From CAZLCK01 sp964558235 (GTDB lineage Bacteria > Actinomycetota > Coriobacteriia > Coriobacteriales > CADBOM01): a stretch of 64,000 nucleotides of DNA. The stretch lies in NCBI GenBank assembly GCA_964558235.1, contig CAZLCK010000001.1:1-64000 (forward strand). Reading direction: 5' to 3'. Below are positions 48,507 through 57,978 of this stretch, one piece after another; positions within the stretch are counted from its first letter, which is position 1; the number at the start of each line of letters is the position of its first letter. Under the pieces are notes generated by a model. It was not told the DNA's origin, ran no database searches, and saw only the letters and a list, made by a program, of their open reading frames with translations. The position numbers and the translations under genes were made by a program.

Positions 48507-51209
48507 CTATTCGAGCTCATCGAGCTGCGATTGAATCTTGCTGATTGAGCCGGCAATTTCTGCAACATCGTTTCTAGTTTTCTCGACAATCTCAGGAGCA
48601 GCTTTAGACAAAAATCCCTCGTTAGAAAGCTTCTTGTTTAGCTTGGACAGGTCAGCCTGCAGTTTAGAAAGCTCCTTGGAAAGTCTTTGACGTTCGGCTT
48701 CAAAATCGACTAAGCCTTCGAGATCAACATATATCTCAAGATCAGCAGTAACAGTAGCAGAAGATCCCTTAGGCTTAACGATATCTGTTGCGAATTCTAG
48801 CTTAGAAACATTTGCCATCGATTTGACAAGTGTGCTTTGACGCTCGATAGTCGCACAGCCTTGATCGTCTGTCTTAACGTAGACATCCAAAACATTCTTA
48901 TTTGCAATCTTATAGCGCGCCCTCGTAGATCGAACTACAGAGATTATTTGCATAGCAAAGTCAATAGAGCGCTCGGCATCTTTGTCAACAAAGCGCGAAA
49001 GTTCCTTATAATCAGGCCACTTTGCAACCATGATAGAGGGTGTTTCATGCTTGATTGGAAGCTTTTGCCAAATCTCCTCGGTAATAAATGGCATCATTGG
49101 ATGCAAAAGCCTAAGAGCCTGATCGAGCACAAATACCAAGTTGCGCTGGGTCGAAAGTCTTAGTTCAGCATCGTCAGAGTTAAGCTGCGACTTTGAGAAT
49201 TCAACATACCAATCGCAAAATTCATTCCAAAAAAAGTCATGAATCATACGAGCGATTGCACCGAAGTCGAAACCATCTCGGTCGTTATCAATCTCAGTAA
49301 TCAGGTCTGCAAGCCTCGACAAAATCCACCTGTCAGCATCCGTCTTTGCAATAGGCTCACCTGGAGTATAGCCCTGCATATTCATCAAAACAAAGCGCGA
49401 TGCATTCCAGATCTTAGTTGCAAAGTTCCTGCTAGAACGAAGCTTCTCTTCATCAAATTTCATATCTTGTGAGCCTGTGACCTGCAAAAGAAGACCAAAG
49501 CGCATTCCATCCGCACCAAATTTGTCGATGAGTTCTAAAGGATCGACGCCATTGCCCAAAGACTTTGACATACGGCGTCCAAACTTATCCAAGACAGTTG
49601 GGTGAATAATCACGTCGTGGAATGGAACTTGACCATCAAGACAGTCCATCGAAGACATAATCATTCGCGCAACCCACAAGAAGATAATGTCACGTGCGGT
49701 GGATAAAACTTGGGTTGGATAGTAGGTATCCTTAGGCTCTGACCACTCACCTGGCCATCCATATGTTGCAAATGGCCAGAGTTGCGATGAAAACCATGTA
49801 TCCAAAACATCTTCGTCTTGACGAACATGCGCACCACATTCAGGACAGATATCAATATCTTCCCTGCAAGCTCCCATCCAGAAACATTCATCGCAATAAA
49901 AGACTGGAATACGATGACCCCACCAAAGCTGACGAGAAATACACCAATCTCTGATATTTTCCATCCATTGGAAGTAGACATTTTCCCAGCGCTTAGGCGA
50001 GAATTTAACACGTCCATCACGGACAGCATCGATAGCGGGCTTAGCTAGTTTTTTCATCGAGACAAACCATTGGTCAGATAGCCATGGCTCAATAACAGTG
50101 TCACACCTATAGCAATGTCCAACCGCATGATCAAGATCCTCAACGCGCTCCAATAAACCTTGAGATTCAAGGTCGGCAACGATTGCTTCCCTAGCCTCAT
50201 AGCGATCCATACCAGCATACTTACCACCGAGTTCGTTGATATGAGCATCTGGAGTAAGAATATTGATCTGCTCTAGATTATGGCGTTGACCCATATCGAA
50301 GTCATTCGGATCGTGTGCAGGAGTTACCTTAACGCAGCCTGTACCAAAACTTGGATCTACATAGTCATCGGCAAAGATAGGGATCTCACGTCCGACAAGA
50401 GGCAAAATTACACTTTGACCAACAAGAGCTTTATAGCGCTCATCATCTGGATGAATTGCAACTCCGGTATCACCAAGCATCGTCTCTGGACGTGTGGTTG
50501 CAACAACCAGATACTCAATTCCATCCACTGGCCTAGCTAGCGGATAGCGAATGTGCCAAAGTGAGCCCCTCTCATCTGCGTGCTCAACTTCATCATCGGC
50601 CAAAGCAGTAGTACAGCGTGGACACCAGTTGATAATCCTATTGCCCTTATAGATAAGCTCCTTGTCAAACCAATCACAAAAAACTTGACGAACAGCTTGA
50701 GCATAGTCATCGTCCATCGTAAAGCGCTCATTGTCATAGTCACATGAACAACCCATGCCTTTTAGCTGCTCAATGATGGTTGAACCATACTCATCACGCC
50801 ATTCCCAACACTTATTAACAAATTCTTCACGGCCTACATCAAAGCGAGTTAGCCCCTCTTTAGCTAGTTTTTGCTCAACCTTATTTTGAGTAGCAATTCC
50901 AGCATGATCTGTTCCAACAATCCACCTAGTTGGATGTCCTTGCATACGAGCTTTACGGATTAGCGTATCTTGAATCGTGTCATTTAATGCATGACCCATA
51001 TGTAGTTGCCCAGTTACATTTGGAGGAGGAATAACGATTGTAAATGGTGACTTCAAATTGTCTGCATAACCTGCAGCATCGCGTGAAAAAAATCCGCCAT
51101 CATTCCAAAAATTAAATAGTCTTCCCTCAATTTCTGATGGCTCATATGTCTTTGGCATCTCCGTTTCAAAAGATGCACAAGATTCGCTATTGTTTTCGCT
51201 ACTCATCAT
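48507..51209 (-). CDS. valS: Valyl-tRNA synthetase
   Basis: Class I synthetase of about 900 residues. The HIGH motif is PNVTGQLHMGHAL, KMSKS is GRRMSKSLGNG, the CP1 editing domain is present (ATTRPETMLGDTGVAIHPDD) and the C-terminal coiled coil closes the protein (LSKELSKLQADLSKLNKKL). The start is not sharply defined: ATG at 51209 or 51206, or TTG at 51224; none has a strong ribosome site. I see no T-box in the 150 bases upstream. Confidence 0.95.
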   Translation of the reverse strand: MMSSENNSESCASFETEMPKTYEPSEIEGRLFNFWNDGGFFSRDAAGYADNLKSPFTIVIPPPNVTGQLHMGHALNDTIQDTLIRKARMQGHPTRWIVGTDHAGIATQNKVEQKLAKEGLTRFDVGREEFVNKCWEWRDEYGSTIIEQLKGMGCSCDYDNERFTMDDDYAQAVRQVFCDWFDKELIYKGNRIINWCPRCTTALADDEVEHADERGSLWHIRYPLARPVDGIEYLVVATTRPETMLGDTGVAIHPDDERYKALVGQSVILPLVGREIPIFADDYVDPSFGTGCVKVTPAHDPNDFDMGQRHNLEQINILTPDAHINELGGKYAGMDRYEAREAIVADLESQGLLERVEDLDHAVGHCYRCDTVIEPWLSDQWFVSMKKLAKPAIDAVRDGRVKFSPKRWENVYFQWMENIRDWCISRQLWWGHRIPVFYCDECFWMGACREDIDICPECGAHVRQDEDVLDTWFSSQLWPFATYGWPGEWSEPKDTYYPTQVLSTARDIIFLWVARMIMSSMDCLDGQVPFHDVIIHPTVLDKFGRRMSKSLGNGVDPLELIDKFGADGMRFGLLLQVTGSQDMKFDEEKLRSSRNFATKIWNASRFVLMNMQGYTPGEPIAKTDADRWILSRLADLITEIDNDRDGFDFGAIARMIHDFFWNEFCDWYVEFSKSQLNSDDAELRLSTQRNLVFVLDQALRLLHPMMPFITEEIWQKLPIKHETPSIMVAKWPDYKELSRFVDKDAERSIDFAMQIISVVRSTRARYKIANKNVLDVYVKTDDQGCATIERQSTLVKSMANVSKLEFATDIVKPKGSSATVTADLEIYVDLEGLVDFEAERQRLSKELSKLQADLSKLNKKLSNEGFLSKAAPEIVEKTRNDVAEIAGSISKIQSQLDELE

Positions 51210-51377
51210 TTTCGCTCGCTTCAAATAGTTATGTTTTAATCGCGCAATTGCGCTTTATTACATTTCCCTATTATTGTCTTACTGGTTTTTGAGCGGTCTA
51301 TTCGCTCTTTGCTTCCAAGCTGTCATACAAAACTTCGTTTGAGTCGCTGTGGTTGCAATAGTGCTACTTCGTTTTGC

Positions 51378-53018
51378 TTAGGCGCTGATCTCAGGAATTT
51401 GTGGCATAGTAGGCCCAATATCATCTTCTATAACGCCAAGCTCTCCAGTTGCATCTGCATCAGATATAACCATCGGTGGCTTAACAACAATAGTTGGAGG
51501 AATCTCACCTCGCACAGCTTCCGGTGTCACAATCACTTCTTTTACGTCATCGCGTCCCGGAAGATCAAACATTGTATCTAACAATACTCGCTCACAAATT
51601 GATCTTAAGCCTCTAGCTCCAATACCGTGCGTCATTGCCTCATGAGCAATCTCATGCAAAGCCTCATCTGTGAAAATAAGCTCGACACCATCAAATTTAA
51701 ATAAGCGCTTATACTGCTTAACTAAGGCATTTTTTGGTTCAGTTAAGATCCTTACCAAGCCATCCTCAGAAAGCTCTTCAATCGGGCAAATCACAGGAAT
51801 ACGCCCAACAAACTCAGGAATCATGCCATAACGCTGTAGATCCTCTGGCAAAACTTCCTTTAAAAGCTCAGCATTTTCCTCGATACTCGTAGATTTTTCC
51901 TCTACAGTAAATCCAATGGAGCCCTTGCCAATTCTGTCAGCAATAATTTTTTCAAGGCCAACAAAAGCTCCACCCAAAATAAATAGGATATTAGTTGTAT
52001 CGATGTGAATCAGCTCTTGACGCGGATGTTTTCTTCCACCCTGAGGAGGGACGCTAGCCTCTGTTCCCTCAACAATCTTAAGCAGTGCCTGTTGTACGCC
52101 CTCACCAGAAACATCACGAGTAATCGATACATTTTCCGATTTCTTTGCAATCTTATCGATCTCATCGATATAAATAATTCCGATTTGTGCACGGTCAATA
52201 TCAAAATCTGCTGCTGTAATGAGCTTAAGCAGAATGCTCTCAACATCCTCACCAACATATCCAGCCTCTGTTAGAGCAGTTGCATCAGCGATTGCAAATG
52301 GAACTTTCAAAATCTTTGCAAGAGTTTGTGCAAGAAGAGTCTTACCACATCCAGTTGGCCCTAAAAGCAAGATATTACTCTTTGCTAGCTCAACATCGGT
52401 TTGGTTTTGATCTTCCATGCCAATACGCTTGTAGTGGTTATAGACTGCAACAGAAAGCGTACGCTTTGCAGACTCCTGTCCAATAACGTAGCGAGAAAGC
52501 TCATCATAGAGCTGCTGCGGCGTAGGTAGATTTTGCAAAATCTCACCCTGAATAAGCCCGAAATTACCCTCATCATAATTGTCATTGGAAACTTCTTGAG
52601 CCATCTGGTCGGACAAGTGCTGTTCTTGGTATACATCCTCTGAAAATTGCCATCTTTGTGCCCTCTTATCGAGAGAAAAAAGTCTTTGTTTAGCACTTGC
52701 CTGACGAAGTGAATCTAGACCCGTATTTGGATCTGTGTCCTCAATATGATCGAAACCTGGCGGAACACTATAGCCATAGTCCACCATATCGAGGCAAAGC
52801 CTTAAGCAATCGTCACAAATCAACAAGTTCTGATTACCGACGAGCTGATACACCTCATCACGAGATCTACCGCAAAATGCGCATCTTAATATGTCTTCGT
52901 TCGATCCATTTTTAGAACCATGGCTACCTTGAAAACTACTTTTATTGCCGCGGCCAGAGGATGAATCAAACGAATTTCCATTGTTATCGCCTGGATATTC
53001 AGTATGGTCATCGGACAT
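51378..53018 (-). CDS. clpX: ATP-dependent Clp protease ATP-binding subunit ClpX
   Basis: AAA+ unfoldase that feeds ClpP. The zinc domain is CAFC...CDDC (about 46-76), then the AAA+ core with GPTGCGKT, Walker [10 protein letters not shown] and GAFVGLEKI. At 546 residues it is longer than the usual 410-430: there is a Ser/Asn/Gly-rich N-terminal part of about 40 residues and an insert of about 60 residues between zinc domain and core, plus a C-terminal acidic tail. ATG start. Confidence 0.95.
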   Translation of the reverse strand: MSDDHTEYPGDNNGNSFDSSSGRGNKSSFQGSHGSKNGSNEDILRCAFCGRSRDEVYQLVGNQNLLICDDCLRLCLDMVDYGYSVPPGFDHIEDTDPNTGLDSLRQASAKQRLFSLDKRAQRWQFSEDVYQEQHLSDQMAQEVSNDNYDEGNFGLIQGEILQNLPTPQQLYDELSRYVIGQESAKRTLSVAVYNHYKRIGMEDQNQTDVELAKSNILLLGPTGCGKTLLAQTLAKILKVPFAIADATALTEAGYVGEDVESILLKLITAADFDIDRAQIGIIYIDEIDKIAKKSENVSITRDVSGEGVQQALLKIVEGTEASVPPQGGRKHPRQELIHIDTTNILFILGGAFVGLEKIIADRIGKGSIGFTVEEKSTSIEENAELLKEVLPEDLQRYGMIPEFVGRIPVICPIEELSEDGLVRILTEPKNALVKQYKRLFKFDGVELIFTDEALHEIAHEAMTHGIGARGLRSICERVLLDTMFDLPGRDDVKEVIVTPEAVRGEIPPTIVVKPPMVISDADATGELGVIEDDIGPTMPQIPEISA

Positions 53019-53042
53019 ATTTAAATCCCGCCTTCATAAGCA

Positions 53043-53086
53043 TCAAGCCTTCTGTGGTCTCTCAAAATTACCACAAAAAGGCTTGA
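53043..53086. promoter_or_regulatory. Long hairpin between clpP and clpX
   Basis: TCAAGCCTT (53043-53051) pairs with AAGGCTTGA (53078-53086), with an inner TGTGGT/ACCACA pairing. No U-tract follows on the minus strand. It may reduce read-through from clpP to clpX or stabilise a processed end. Confidence 0.5.
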
Positions 53087-53118
53087 GCAATTACTACAAA
53101 AACAAAACTAAAAAATCT

Positions 53119-53736
53119 TTATTCTGCAGTTTCACTATTGGTCTCGATAACCTTATCAACAAGACCATATTCCATAGCTTCTTGCGCAGACATAAAGTTA
53201 TCACGCTCAGTGTCTGCCTGGATCTTCTCGATAGATTGGCCTGTATGCTTTGCCAATATCCCATTCATGCGCTCACGAACATACAAGATCTCGCGTGCTG
53301 CAATCTCGATCTCGGTCTGCTGTCCTTGAGCTCCACCACTTGGCTGATGGATCATAACTCTGGAATTTGGAAGAGCATATCTTTTACCCTTAGCTCCAGC
53401 AGCGAGCAAAACCGATGCCATAGATGCGCATTGACCAATGCAGATTGTAGAGACATCTGGCTTAATAAATTGCATAGTGTCATAGATTGCAAGACCCGAT
53501 GTAATAACTCCACCAGGCGAATTGATATAAAGAGAAATATCCTTATCGCTGTTGACGCTTTCTAGGTGCAAAAGCTGAGCTACAACAGAATTTGCAACAT
53601 GATCATCGATCGCCTCACCCAAAAAGACGATTCTTTCGTTTAGTAGTCGTGAATAGATGTCGAAGCTACGCTCGCCTCTGGGTGACTCCTCAATAACATA
53701 GGGGATTAGTGCATCGCGACTCCTGTAATCTATCAT
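53119..53736 (-). CDS. clpP: ATP-dependent Clp protease proteolytic subunit
   Basis: A 205-residue serine peptidase. Catalytic Ser is in [14 protein letters not shown], His in [10 protein letters not shown], Asp nearer the C-terminus ([10 protein letters not shown]). The short leader ([26 protein letters not shown]) is the usual ClpP propeptide region. tig-clpP-clpX order is the classical one, and all three read the same way. Confidence 0.97.
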   Translation of the reverse strand: MIDYRSRDALIPYVIEESPRGERSFDIYSRLLNERIVFLGEAIDDHVANSVVAQLLHLESVNSDKDISLYINSPGGVITSGLAIYDTMQFIKPDVSTICIGQCASMASVLLAAGAKGKRYALPNSRVMIHQPSGGAQGQQTEIEIAAREILYVRERMNGILAKHTGQSIEKIQADTERDNFMSAQEAMEYGLVDKVIETNSETAE

Positions 53737-53795
53737 TTCTAATTCATCTCCCTTTAAAACCTACTAATCATTTACGCTCGATGCTATTTCAACGC

Positions 53796-55400
53796 TTACT
53801 CTTCTTCAGACTCTTCTTTCTTTGCCTTTGTAGATTTAGCAGCCTTAGATGTCTTTTTCTCATCAGACTTCTCAGAACTCTTCTTTGTGGTGCTCTTTGT
53901 GCTCTTGGTGCTCTTAGAAGTTTCATCTTTTGTGGAGCTCTTCTTAGCACTTGTAGACTTCTTAGTAGAAGATTTCTTCTCTTCAGCCTTCTTTTCGTCT
54001 TTGTCGTCGGCCTTCTTTTTGCTCTTCTCTTTAGTCTTATCCTTATCGGCTTTCTCGTCGGCCTTATCCTTACCAGCCTCTTTATCTTTTTCAGTAGACT
54101 TGTTTGGATCTACAAAGGTTACCTTTGCGTTCTCATAGAGCCACTTAGCTGCTTTATCGCGGCGAATCTCCTCGCGCAAAGTTGCCATTCTATGTTCTTG
54201 TTCCCACTGCTTGCGAGTAGCAGCTGGATCATCAAGATTAGACTCTTTAAAAGCTGTATCTATATCCTCTTCAGTCACATCACAACCAAGAGCCTTAGCA
54301 AGTGCATCTAAAGCCATGTCCTGCTTTGCTAGCATCTTGCCCTGCTCCTCTATATCCTTCATAAAGTCCTCGGCCTTATGACCGGTAAACATCAGATATT
54401 GATCGAGAGTAATTCCTTGTGCTTCTAAGTTTGCATAGAGATTGCGCAATGCTTTATTCTGGCACTCTCGGATAACCTCTTCAGTTGGCTCTCCCTCAAG
54501 ACGCTCAGCTAAAACCTCTAAACATTCGATCGACTTATTACGATCGATCCTCGACTCCTTCTCAGCGGCAATGCTCTCGCCAACCTGCTTACGAAGCCCT
54601 GCGACATCCTCTGCATCACTTGTGTTCTTGACCCACTCATCTGTAAGCTCAGGCATCTTCTTTTCGGTTATCTCAAGAACTGTGAGCTTGCAGGTGATCT
54701 GCACTAGTGGATATTCCTGCTCGAGTCCAAGTTCCGAGCTTGGAAGATCAACCGTTGTGGTCTGCGCTATCTTGGTTCCAACTAGCGCCTTGTCAAGATC
54801 GGTCATGTTCTCGCCAGTTGCAATAACATGAGTTGTCTTCTCTTCCTTGCCCTCCTCAATCTCTTTGCCATTGATCTCGCAGGTGCGCGAATAAGAGACG
54901 ATATCATCCTCTTGAACTGGTCTATCATCAACGCTCTCAAGGTCGATATAGTAACTGCGCAAAAGATCGATCTGTGCGTCAATCTCCTCATCAGTTGCAA
55001 CAGGAGAAGGAAGTTCAACCTCAACTGGGTCTATCGAACTCAAAGAAAGCTCTGGCTTAATAACAATTGTGAATGAGTAAGTGTAATCCTTGCCATTCTC
55101 AACAATAGCGTCATCTGTATCATATTCATAATCACGAAGAGCGATAAAATCTGCATCATCAACCGCTGCAGGAGAATACTCCTCGATAAGATTCGCCGTC
55201 GCCATAGAGGTGAAATACTCAGCCCCAAAATTGTGTTCTAGAACGGTCTTTGGAGCCTTGCCTTTTCTAAAACCGGGAATGCGAGTATTTTTATTAACTT
55301 GCTTGTAAACAGCATCGATAGCCTCATCGACAGTCTTAGCATCTATTGTTATTTCAAACTTAACCTTGTTGTCCTCTAAACGCTCGGTTTTAGTATTCAA
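53796..55400 (-). CDS. tig: Trigger factor with Lys/Ser/Glu-rich C-terminal tail
   Basis: Ribosome-bound chaperone and prolyl isomerase, 534 residues. The ribosome-binding signature is GFRKGKAPKTV, the FKBP domain follows (VQEDDIVSYSRTCEINGKEIEEGKEE) and the helical chaperone domain reaches about residue 435. The last 95 or so residues are low-complexity Lys/Ser/Glu/Thr (STKKSTSAKKSSTKDETSKS type), longer than the short tail of most trigger factors. TTG start at 55400 with AAGGAAAG upstream. First gene of tig-clpP-clpX. Confidence 0.94.
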   Translation of the reverse strand: MNTKTERLEDNKVKFEITIDAKTVDEAIDAVYKQVNKNTRIPGFRKGKAPKTVLEHNFGAEYFTSMATANLIEEYSPAAVDDADFIALRDYEYDTDDAIVENGKDYTYSFTIVIKPELSLSSIDPVEVELPSPVATDEEIDAQIDLLRSYYIDLESVDDRPVQEDDIVSYSRTCEINGKEIEEGKEEKTTHVIATGENMTDLDKALVGTKIAQTTTVDLPSSELGLEQEYPLVQITCKLTVLEITEKKMPELTDEWVKNTSDAEDVAGLRKQVGESIAAEKESRIDRNKSIECLEVLAERLEGEPTEEVIRECQNKALRNLYANLEAQGITLDQYLMFTGHKAEDFMKDIEEQGKMLAKQDMALDALAKALGCDVTEEDIDTAFKESNLDDPAATRKQWEQEHRMATLREEIRRDKAAKWLYENAKVTFVDPNKSTEKDKEAGKDKADEKADKDKTKEKSKKKADDKDEKKAEEKKSSTKKSTSAKKSSTKDETSKSTKSTKSTTKKSSEKSDEKKTSKAAKSTKAKKEESEEE

Positions 55401-55457
55401 CTTTAACCAACTTTCCTTAACTTCTCTTTGCCACCATTGTGACCTATTTTTAGACTA

Positions 55458-57226
55458 CGGATAAACTTAAGTCAATATACACCAACACACGCACTTTGAT
55501 ACTGAAAAGTATGACTCACACACCATTGCAAATGTCTCTACGGTATTTTCTTATCATCTCCAATGTTGCATAAGTCTTATCTAGGTTAACCCCAAAGGCC
55601 CGCTCAATCTCCTTAAAGATAGGAGGCTGATAGCTAATGTTGTAGATATCTTGCCCAATGTTTTTACACGATGCACCAGTTAGCGCGGCCTTGATATCAG
55701 CAATTGAACACTTTTTATCGAGCATTCTTTCGAGCTTACACTCCAATACCATAGATATGTAAGAAACTAAGAAATATGCCTGAACATCTTTATATGTCCA
55801 AAGCGACTCTGGCATACCCTCTATATCTGGATCTGGAACAGAGAAAGTCCTGACAATTTTTTGTAGCTCATGGTAGCGTTTGATAATTACCGAATCTGGA
55901 ATATCAAGCTCGGTCGTAACAAGAGCATAGTAACCATCTAGTGCAAGATCACGCTGATAAGATTCTGCATCAAAGGTAAAGAAGTTCTGTTCGATTGGGG
56001 CTTCATCTGGAATCTCCGTTGTATCGTGAACACTAATGTATCGCTCGATATCGGAGGAAGTATCAAAGCCATAACTCTCCTGGTTGGACAAAAAGTCGAT
56101 GATCGAGGTATCTCTGCGCTGTTTCATCTTTGCAGCGTTATGCGAGGTCCACATCACAATAGCTTTTTCTGGAATTGAGGTATCTCCAACTGTATGATCT
56201 GCTTGAAAAGTCTTGTACTTAAACGTGCCGGCCTTGTTCCACTTATATCCCTTCTCATCAAGAATAATCTCTTGAATAGAAGCTCTCGAACCCTTGACGT
56301 TGCGTCCGACGACATATCCATTGCCAGATTCATAAAGAGTAGCAAGTGCATGATTTGAACTAAACCCACGATCAGCTGTGATAACGATCTTTTTCAGAGA
56401 GTGCTTTTTCTTTAGTTTGTTGATCTCGTCTAAAAACGTATCTACGTTTGATTGTCCTTGAGGAAATACAACGCAAGCGATTGGATTTCTAAAACGGTCG
56501 AATAAAAATCCAACTTGCACCAATATCATCGAATCGACACCGTTAGAAAAACGTTCACTTGAAACGTTTTTCTTAGTATCAGCATTAAAGTAGTAGCTAG
56601 TTATATCAAGGGAAGCAACCTTGTCATCGCACTCGTATCCTTTGTTTGCAATACGATAGATATGCCTTTGTAAATCGGGCTGAATATCATTTAACAAACT
56701 AATAGTCTCAAGGCTTGGTGTTGGCTCAAAATCCGGATTTTCAAATACTGGATCTGGAATGTTAGACGCCTTTGACATAGGTAGTGAAACAAAAAACTCT
56801 CTAATTGAGTAGTACTTAAGCGCAGCAACGATCTTCTTTACCTTTTGCGAATCGCCGATCTTTCGCTCTAAAAAAGGCTCGATCTTAAGAGAGTCAAATA
56901 GAGCTTCGATAAAGAAATAGCCGTAATTGACTACGGTTGATGTCTTTGAATTTGGAAGATTAAAATTTATCGTTAGCTCACATTTTTTAGACAAAGACTC
57001 GCCAGTCATGCGCTTGGCCTCTTCCTTTAGCTTTTCAATCGCATCGGGATCTTGAGCCACAAGCTCAGATAACTCACCACATTTTTTGACTATGCGTTGC
57101 CTAATTTTTTGATTTTCATCGCGATAGCTCTCGACAATATAGACAAGCTCACGCTTGGTGGTTTTAGAGCGCTTTATGACAACAAACATCTACAGCTCCT
57201 TATATGCAAAATATCCGCTTTATCCG
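55458..57226 (-). mobile_element. IS1634-like insertion sequence
   Basis: The transposase gene at 55516-57189 is bracketed by CGGATAAA at 55458-55465 and its complement TTTATCCG at 57219-57226, with partial similarity (TTAG..TA) just outside. This is a weak candidate for terminal inverted repeats; family members usually have longer ones and I find no clear target duplication. The boundaries are thus approximate. It sits directly upstream of tig. Confidence 0.5.
55516..57189 (-). CDS. IS1634-family (IS4-type DDE) transposase
   Basis: A 557-residue DDE transposase, full length by appearance. The N-terminal part (KRSKTTKRELVYIVESYRDENQKIRQRIVKKCGEL) is typical for IS1634-like elements. Likely catalytic residues are Asp in VASLDITSYYF, Asp in IVITADRGFSSNHAL and Glu in DGYYALVTTEL, followed by the C1 signature RYHELQKIVRTF. 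ATG start with AAGGAG. No frameshift, so the element may be active. Confidence 0.9.
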   Translation of the reverse strand: MFVVIKRSKTTKRELVYIVESYRDENQKIRQRIVKKCGELSELVAQDPDAIEKLKEEAKRMTGESLSKKCELTINFNLPNSKTSTVVNYGYFFIEALFDSLKIEPFLERKIGDSQKVKKIVAALKYYSIREFFVSLPMSKASNIPDPVFENPDFEPTPSLETISLLNDIQPDLQRHIYRIANKGYECDDKVASLDITSYYFNADTKKNVSSERFSNGVDSMILVQVGFLFDRFRNPIACVVFPQGQSNVDTFLDEINKLKKKHSLKKIVITADRGFSSNHALATLYESGNGYVVGRNVKGSRASIQEIILDEKGYKWNKAGTFKYKTFQADHTVGDTSIPEKAIVMWTSHNAAKMKQRRDTSIIDFLSNQESYGFDTSSDIERYISVHDTTEIPDEAPIEQNFFTFDAESYQRDLALDGYYALVTTELDIPDSVIIKRYHELQKIVRTFSVPDPDIEGMPESLWTYKDVQAYFLVSYISMVLECKLERMLDKKCSIADIKAALTGASCKNIGQDIYNISYQPPIFKEIERAFGVNLDKTYATLEMIRKYRRDICNGV

Positions 57227-57348
57227 CTCTACTAAGAAGAGTGCTAGCGATTAGAGTACCAGAACTCATTGATATAAGTCGTACGGGATTGGTGAAATGC
57301 GTTTTTAACACGCTGAACGAAAGGCTCCATTTTTATGAAGAATATATT

Positions 57349-57376
57349 CGGTCATTGTGCATACGGTCATTGTGCA
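57349..57376. repeat. 13-base direct repeat at the end of the phosphoesterase gene
   Basis: CGGTCATTGTGCA occurs at 57349-57361 and 57364-57376. The second copy spans the stop codon of the YfcE-like gene. It resembles the gene-end duplications at the interspersed repeats, but only two bases separate the copies and no element is present. Confidence 0.6.
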
Positions 57377-57897
57377 GGCAATAAGACATGCTCGAAATTT
57401 CCGTCGGAATAGATGCCAAAGCTATTTGAACCATCTTTTGGAATTCCGACACTACCTGGATTAAAAAGCCTTACAGTATCGGATTTTGGGCAAAACCCGT
57501 TGAACTTAATATGCGTATGTCCTTGGATAAAGAGACTATTTTCTGTTAGACCCGCCGGTAAATTATCGGATGCAAAAATATGTCCATGAGTACAAAAGAG
57601 CTGTCTAGAAGCATCGAACAAGATTATATAGTCACTCATGCATGGAAAGTCGAGTACCATCTGATCAACCTCGGCCTCGCAATTTCCTCTAACAGCTATT
57701 ATCTCCTTAGAGATAGAATTGAGCATCTCGATGACTTTTTTTGGAGCGTAGTCGTTTGGTAGATCGTTTCTTGGCCCGTGATAGAGCAGATCACCTAATA
57801 GTAAGACACGGTCTGGTTGAATCTCTTCAATTGCATCCATCAACTGCTTGCATCTTAGAGCTGCTCCATGTATGTCGGATGCGATCACAAGTTTCAT
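57367..57897 (-). CDS. YfcE/MJ0936-type metallophosphoesterase
   Basis: A 176-residue calcineurin-fold phosphodiesterase. Metal-site motifs are ASDIHG (near the N-terminus), LLGDLLYHGPRN, VRGNCEAE, THGH and GHTH, ending with FNPGSVGIPKDGS. The family acts on phosphodiesters in vitro; the physiological substrate is unclear. ATG start. Confidence 0.93.
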   Translation of the reverse strand: MKLVIASDIHGAALRCKQLMDAIEEIQPDRVLLLGDLLYHGPRNDLPNDYAPKKVIEMLNSISKEIIAVRGNCEAEVDQMVLDFPCMSDYIILFDASRQLFCTHGHIFASDNLPAGLTENSLFIQGHTHIKFNGFCPKSDTVRLFNPGSVGIPKDGSNSFGIYSDGNFEHVLLPAQ

Positions 57898-57978
57898 ATC
57901 TTTTTTTATCCCCTTATTCTTTAAACTTTGGCTTCTGTTAACCCATCGTGGATATAACAGAGCCTAAACTTTTTTGTC

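Noticed and set aside
51210..51377. T-box leader for valS
   Set aside because: No T-box core sequence or terminator/antiterminator pair is visible in the 150 bases between clpX and valS.
53709..54311. 200-residue Leu/Phe-rich plus-strand open frame
   Set aside because: It is the antisense of the Lys/Ser/Glu-rich tail of trigger factor; its apparent membrane character is an artefact of low-complexity codons.
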